A stretch of 64,000 nucleotides of DNA, from the NCBI GenBank assembly GCA_036346355.1, contig CM070592.1, positions 37,035,693-37,099,692 on the forward strand, given 5' to 3'. Each line of letters opens with the position of its first letter. Position 1 is the stretch's first letter. Shown piece by piece: positions 59,501 to 64,000 of this stretch. The DNA is from Rhipidocladum racemiflorum (taxonomy: Eukaryota; Streptophyta; Magnoliopsida; Poales; Poaceae). The notes under the pieces are model-generated. The model worked only from the letters and a program-made list of their open reading frames with translations. It made no database searches and was not told where the DNA came from. Both the position numbers and the translations under genes were made by a program.

Positions 59501-62500
59501 CCTAAAACCCTAAACCCTAAACCCTAAACCCTGAACCCTAAACCCTAAAACCATAAACCCTAAACACTAAACCCTAAACCCTAACCGTAAACCCTAAACC
59601 TTAAACCCTAAACCCTAAAGCCATAAACCGTAACCCTAAACCCTAACCGCAAACCCCGACCCAAAACTGTAGATCATAACCGTAAACCCTAAATCCCTAA
59701 CCCTAAACCCTAAACCTTAAGCAATAAACACCAAACCTTAACGCTAAACCCTAAAATCGTGAACCCTAAACGCTAACCCTAAACCCTAAACCCTAAACCT
59801 TAAGCAATAAACATTAACCCTAAACAACAAACCTTAAAACCATAACTCTAAACCCTAAGCCCCTATACACTAAAGCATAGCCTAAACCCTGAAACCTAAA
59901 ACCCCATCCCTAAAGCCTAAACCGGTGAGTTGTCAGCCGCTGACTTGGCGCCACGCCGCCGCCAAACAAGTAGCCCAGCGAGCTCTACGATCCCCTTGTT
60001 TGCCCAAGAAAAGCTAGTACACCATAACTCTAAACCCTAAACCCTAAACCCTAAACCCGAAAACACTAAACCTAAACCTCAAACCCTAAAACCCTAAAGC
60101 CAATACCCTAAACCCTAACCATCAACCCTCAAAACCATAAATCTAAACCCTAAAGCTATAAACCCTAAACCCTAACCGCAAAACCTAAACCTTAAACCGT
60201 AAATCCTAAACCGTAAACCTAAACCCTAACCGGAAACCCCGACCCAAAACTGTAGATCATAGCCGTAAACCCTAAATCCCTAACCATAAACCCTAAACCT
60301 TAAGCAATAAACACCAAACCTTAACGCTAAACCCTAAAATCGTAAACCCTAAACCCTAAAACCGTAACCCTAAACCTAAACCTTAAACCATAGAACCGTA
60401 AAGCCAAAACCCTAAACCCTAACTATCAGCCCTAAACCCTAACTGCAAAACCTAAACCCTAAACCCTAAACCCTAACCGTAAACACTAAACCCTAAACCC
60501 TAAACCCTAAACCCTAAACCCTAAAACCCTAAACCCTAAACCCTAAATCCCAAACAAGTAGCCCAGCAAGCTCTACGATCCCCTTATTTGCCCAACAAAA
60601 GCTAGTACACCATAATTCTAAACCCTAAACCCTAACCCTAAACCCTAAACCCTAAACCCTAAAACCCTAACCCTAAACCTAAACCTCAAACCATAAAACC
60701 CTAAAGCCAATACCCTAAACCCTAACCATCAACCCTAAAAACCATAACTCTAAACACTAAAATTGTAAACCCTAAAGCCTAGCCGCAAAACCTAAACCTT
60801 AAACCCCAAATCCTAAAACGTAACCCTAAACCCTAATCGCAAACCCCGACCCAAAACTGTAGATCATAACCGTAAACCCTAAATCCCTAACCCTAAACCC
60901 TAAACCTTAAGCAATAAACACCAAACCTTAACGCTAAACCCTAAAATCGTAAACCCTAAACGCTAACCCTAAACCCTAAAACCCTAAGCCTAAACCTAAA
61001 CCTTAAACCATAATACCGTAAAGCCAAAACCCTAAACCCTAACCATCAACCCTAAACCCTAACCGCAAAAACCTAAACCCTAAACCCTAAACCCAAACCC
61101 TAAACACTAAACCCTAAAAACCCTAAATCCAAAACCCTAAACCCTAAACCCTAAACACCAAACCTTAACGCTAAACCCTAAAATCGTAAACCCTAAACAC
61201 TAACCCTAAACCTTAAAACCCAAAACCTGAACCTTAAACCATAAAACCGTAAAGCCAAAACCCTAAACCCTAACCATCAACCCTAAACCCTAACCGCAAA
61301 ACCTAAACCCTAAACCCTAACCCTAAACACTAAACCCTAAACCCTAAACCCTAAAACCCTAAACCCTAAACCCTAAACCCTAAAGCCATAAACCGTAACC
61401 CTAAACCCTAACCGGTGAGTTGTCAGCCGCTGACTTGGCGCCGCGCCGCCGCCTAACAAGTAGCCCAACGAGCTCTACGATCCCCTTGTTTGCCCAACAA
61501 AAGCTAGTACACCATAACCCTAAACCCTAAACCCTAACCCTAACCCTAAACCCTAAACCCTAAACCCTAAACCCTAAACACTAAAACCCTAAACCTAAAC
61601 GTCAAACCCTAAAACCCTAAAGCCAATACCCTAAACCCTAAGCATCAACCCTAAAAACCATAACTCTAAACACTAAAATTGTAAATCCTAAAGCCTAACC
61701 GCAAACCCTAAACCCTAAATCCTAAACCCTAAATCCTAAATAGCTAACCCTAAACCCCATACCAGAAACCCTAAACCATAAAACCGTAAACCCCAAAACC
61801 CCAAACCATAAAATCGTAAAGGCAAAACCCTAAACCCCAAATAGCACAACTCTAAACCCTAAACCCTAAACCTTAAGCAATAAAAACCAAACCTTAACGC
61901 TAAACCCTAAAATCGTAAACCCTAAACGCTAACCCTAAACCATAAACAATAAAACACTAAACCCTAATAATTAAAACCTAAACCCTAATCTGTAACCCTA
62001 AACACCAAACCTTAAAACCCTAAACCCTACACAACAAACCTTAAAACCCTAACTCTAAACCCTAAGCCTAAACCTTATACACTAAAGCATAGCCTAAACA
62101 CTAAAACCTAAAACCCCATCCCTAAAGCCTAAACCGGTGAGTTGTCAGCCGCAGACTTGGCGCCACGTCGCCGCCAAACAAGTAGCCCAGCGAGCTCTAC
62201 GATCCCCTTGTTTGCCCAACAAAAGCTAGTACACCATAACTCTAAACCCTAAATCCTAAACCCTAACCCTAACCCTAAACCCTAAAACCCTAACCCTAAC
62301 CCTAAACCTCAAACCATAAAACCCTAAAGCCAATACCCTAAACCCTAACCATCAACCCTAAAAACCATAACTCTAAACACTAAAATTGTAAACCCTAAAG
62401 CCTAACCGCAAAACCTAAACCTTAAACCCCAAATCCTAAAACGTAACCCTAAACCCTAACCGCAAACCCCGACCCAAAACTGTAGATCATAACCGTGAAC

Positions 62501-63670
62501 CCTAAATCCCTAACCCTAAACCCTAAACCTTAAGCAATAAACACCAAACCTTAACGCTAAACCCTAAAATCGTAAACCCTAAACGCTAACCCTAAACCCT
62601 AAAACCCTAACCCTAAACCTAAACCTTAAACCATAATACCGTAAAGCCAAAACCCTAAACCCTAACCATCAACCCTAAAGCCTAACCGCAAAAACTTAAA
62701 CCATAAACCCTAAACCCAAACCCTAAACACTAAACCCTAAAAACCCTAAACCCAAAACCCAAAACCCTAAACACCAAACCTTAACGCTAAACCCTAAAAT
62801 CGTAAACCCTAAACACTAACCCTAAACCTTAAAACCCAAAACCTAAACCTTAAACCATAAAACCGTAAAGCCAAAACCCTAAACCCTAACCATCAACCCT
62901 AAACCCTAACCGCAAAACCTAAACCCTAAACCCTAACCCTAAACACTAAACCCTAAACCCTAAACCCTAAAACCCTAAACCCTAAACCCTAAACCCTAAA
63001 CCCTAAACCCTAAACCCTAAAGCCATAAACCGTAACCCTAAACCCTAACCGCAAACCCCGACCCAAAACTGTAGATAAAAACCGTAAACCCTAAACCCTA
63101 ACCGCAAAACCTAAACCCTAAACCCTAATCCTAAACACTAAAACCTAAACCCTAAACCCTAAACCCTAAAACCCTAAACCATAAACCCTAAACCCTAAAC
63201 CCTGAACCCTAAACCCTAAAACCATAAACCCTAAACACTAAACCCTAAACCCTAAACCCTAAACCCTAAACCTTAAACCCTAAACCCTAAAGCCATAAAC
63301 CGTAACCCTAAACCCTAACCGCAAACCTCGACCCAAAACTGTAGATCATAACCGTAAACCCTAAATCCCTAACCCTAAACCCTAAACCTTAAGCAATAAA
63401 CACCAAACCCTAAAATCGTGAACCCTAAACCCTAACCCTAAACCCTAAACCTTAAGCAATAAACATTAACCCTAAACAACAAACCTTGAAACCATAACTC
63501 TAAACCCTAAGCCCCTATACACTAAAGCATAGCCTAAACCCTGAAACCTAAAACCCCATCCCTAAAGCCTAAACCGGTGAGTTGTTAGCCGCTGACTTGG
63601 CGCCACGCCGCCGCCAAACAAGTAGCCCAGCGAGCTCTATGATCCCCTTGTTTGCCCAAGAAAAGCTAGT
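44593..63670 (+). repeat. GC-rich island family within the array (21 copies)
   Basis: A conserved island of about 100 bp that is not telomere-like begins GGTGAGTTGTCAG and contains TTGGCGCCACGCCGCCGCC, GAGCTCTACGATCCCC and GCCCAACAAAAGCTAGTAC. Starts are 44593, 45462, 46118, 46663, 47270, 48637, 49412, 49882, 50506, 51058, 52051, 52658, 54266, 55275, 56642, 56877, 58348, 59924, 61414, 62136 and 63576. Truncated copies lie near 48816, 58951 and 60551. Two subtypes exist: AGCCCAGCGAG and AGCGCATCGAG. The function is unknown. Confidence 0.93.
51671..51742 (+). repeat. Longest nearly perfect CCCTAAA run
   Basis: About ten consecutive intact heptamers. Nearly identical runs occur at about 53892-53959 and 57711-57776. 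Elsewhere in the array intact runs rarely exceed five units, so these stand out; the 51.7-kb and 53.9-kb runs are copies within a duplicated segment. Confidence 0.85.
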
Positions 63671-64000
63671 ACACCATAACTCTAAACCCTAAACCCTAAA
63701 CCCTAAACCCTAAAACACTAAACCTAAACCTCAAACCCTAAAACCCTAAAGCCAATACCCTAAACCCTAACCATCAACCCTCAAAACTATAACTCTAAAC
63801 CCTAAACCCTAACCGCAAAACCTAAACCTTAAACCGTAAATCCTAAACCGTAAACCTAAACCCTAACCGGAAACCCCGACCCAAAACTGTAGATCATAGC
63901 CGTAAACCCTAAATCCCTAACCATAAACCCTACACCTTAAGCAATAAACACCAAACCTTAACGCTAAACCCTAAAATCGTAAACCCTAAACCCTAAAACC

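Larger units (their letters stand above)
44477..64000 (+). repeat. Degenerate telomere-like satellite array (CCCTAAA type)
   Basis: At least 19.5 kb of degenerate plant telomere heptamer CCCTAAA with frequent variants (CCCTAA, CCATAAA, CCGTAAA, CCTTAAG, CCGCAAA), running past the window edge. The array is built from recognisable longer modules. For example, GACCCAAAACTGTAGATCAT and AAGCAATAAACACCAAACC recur in nearly every unit, and GC-rich islands punctuate it. All repeats have the same orientation. No gene is seen. The pattern fits subtelomeric or interstitial telomere-derived satellite DNA. Confidence 0.95.

Noticed and set aside
44477..64000. CRISPR-like array
   Set aside because: The repeats are plant telomere heptamers and long modules, not short palindromic repeats with unique spacers, and the setting is a plant nuclear genome.
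44477..64000. True terminal telomere
   Set aside because: The repeats are degenerate, contain GC-rich islands and have the wrong polarity for a right-hand end; only short perfect runs exist.

Overview
This window is nuclear DNA from a flowering plant, almost certainly a grass (Poaceae). The evidence is a spliced cohesin gene with plant-type GT-AG introns, Gypsy, Copia, LINE, CACTA and MITE families typical of grasses, and plant-type telomere-like heptamers (CCCTAAA). I cannot name the species. There is no sign of bacterial, organellar or CRISPR sequence. I looked for a dense undescribed gene system and did not find one; the two items most worth following up are the higher-order telomere-like satellite and the compact dsRBD gene.

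Layout. Positions 1-17.7 kb are a transposon graveyard: a 5'-truncated LINE with a visible target-site duplication (1168-3679), LTR fragments, a solo LTR with perfect TSDs (7134-8711), one end of a CACTA transposon with a 50-bp minisatellite (8993-9911), a Copia integrase relic (9912-10260), a Gypsy-type 3' LTR (10276-12484), a broken GRF zinc-finger fragment, a Copia gag/protease relic with its primer-binding site and LTR (13970-16581) that carries a nested MITE, and a short NLR leucine-rich-repeat relic.

Positions 17801-27000 hold the main intact gene, SCC3, the plant STAG/SA cohesin subunit. I assembled it as 21 exons with consistent splice phases, giving about 1125 residues. One 99-bp intron near its 3' end has no stop and is a multiple of three, so its retention would insert 33 residues. 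The 3' flank of SCC3 was split by a chromodomain Gypsy element (27298-33352, TSD TGATT), itself split by a 4.14-kb minus-strand LTR (27700-31839, TSD TCTGC).

Positions 33.4-38.2 kb are mostly LTR-like DNA ending in TGTTACA, with a fresh 139-bp tandem duplication. On the minus strand, 38325-41118 encodes a small four-exon gene for a 161-residue protein with one well-preserved double-stranded-RNA-binding domain, resembling the last dsRBD of Dicer-like enzymes or single-dsRBD DRB7/RTL1-type proteins. A probable 5' UTR exon lies near 42.5-42.7 kb, with a Copia LTR fragment between it and the coding exons. Next comes a plus-strand Copia gag relic (42843-44040).

From about 44477 to the window edge (more than 19.5 kb) there is a single-orientation array of degenerate CCCTAAA-type repeats punctuated by at least 21 copies of a conserved GC-rich island of about 100 bp. 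Two island subtypes, a hybrid copy, and long segments repeated at identical offsets show that it evolves by segmental duplication or unequal exchange. It suggests subtelomeric or interstitial telomeric DNA; the strand polarity argues against a simple right-hand chromosome terminus.
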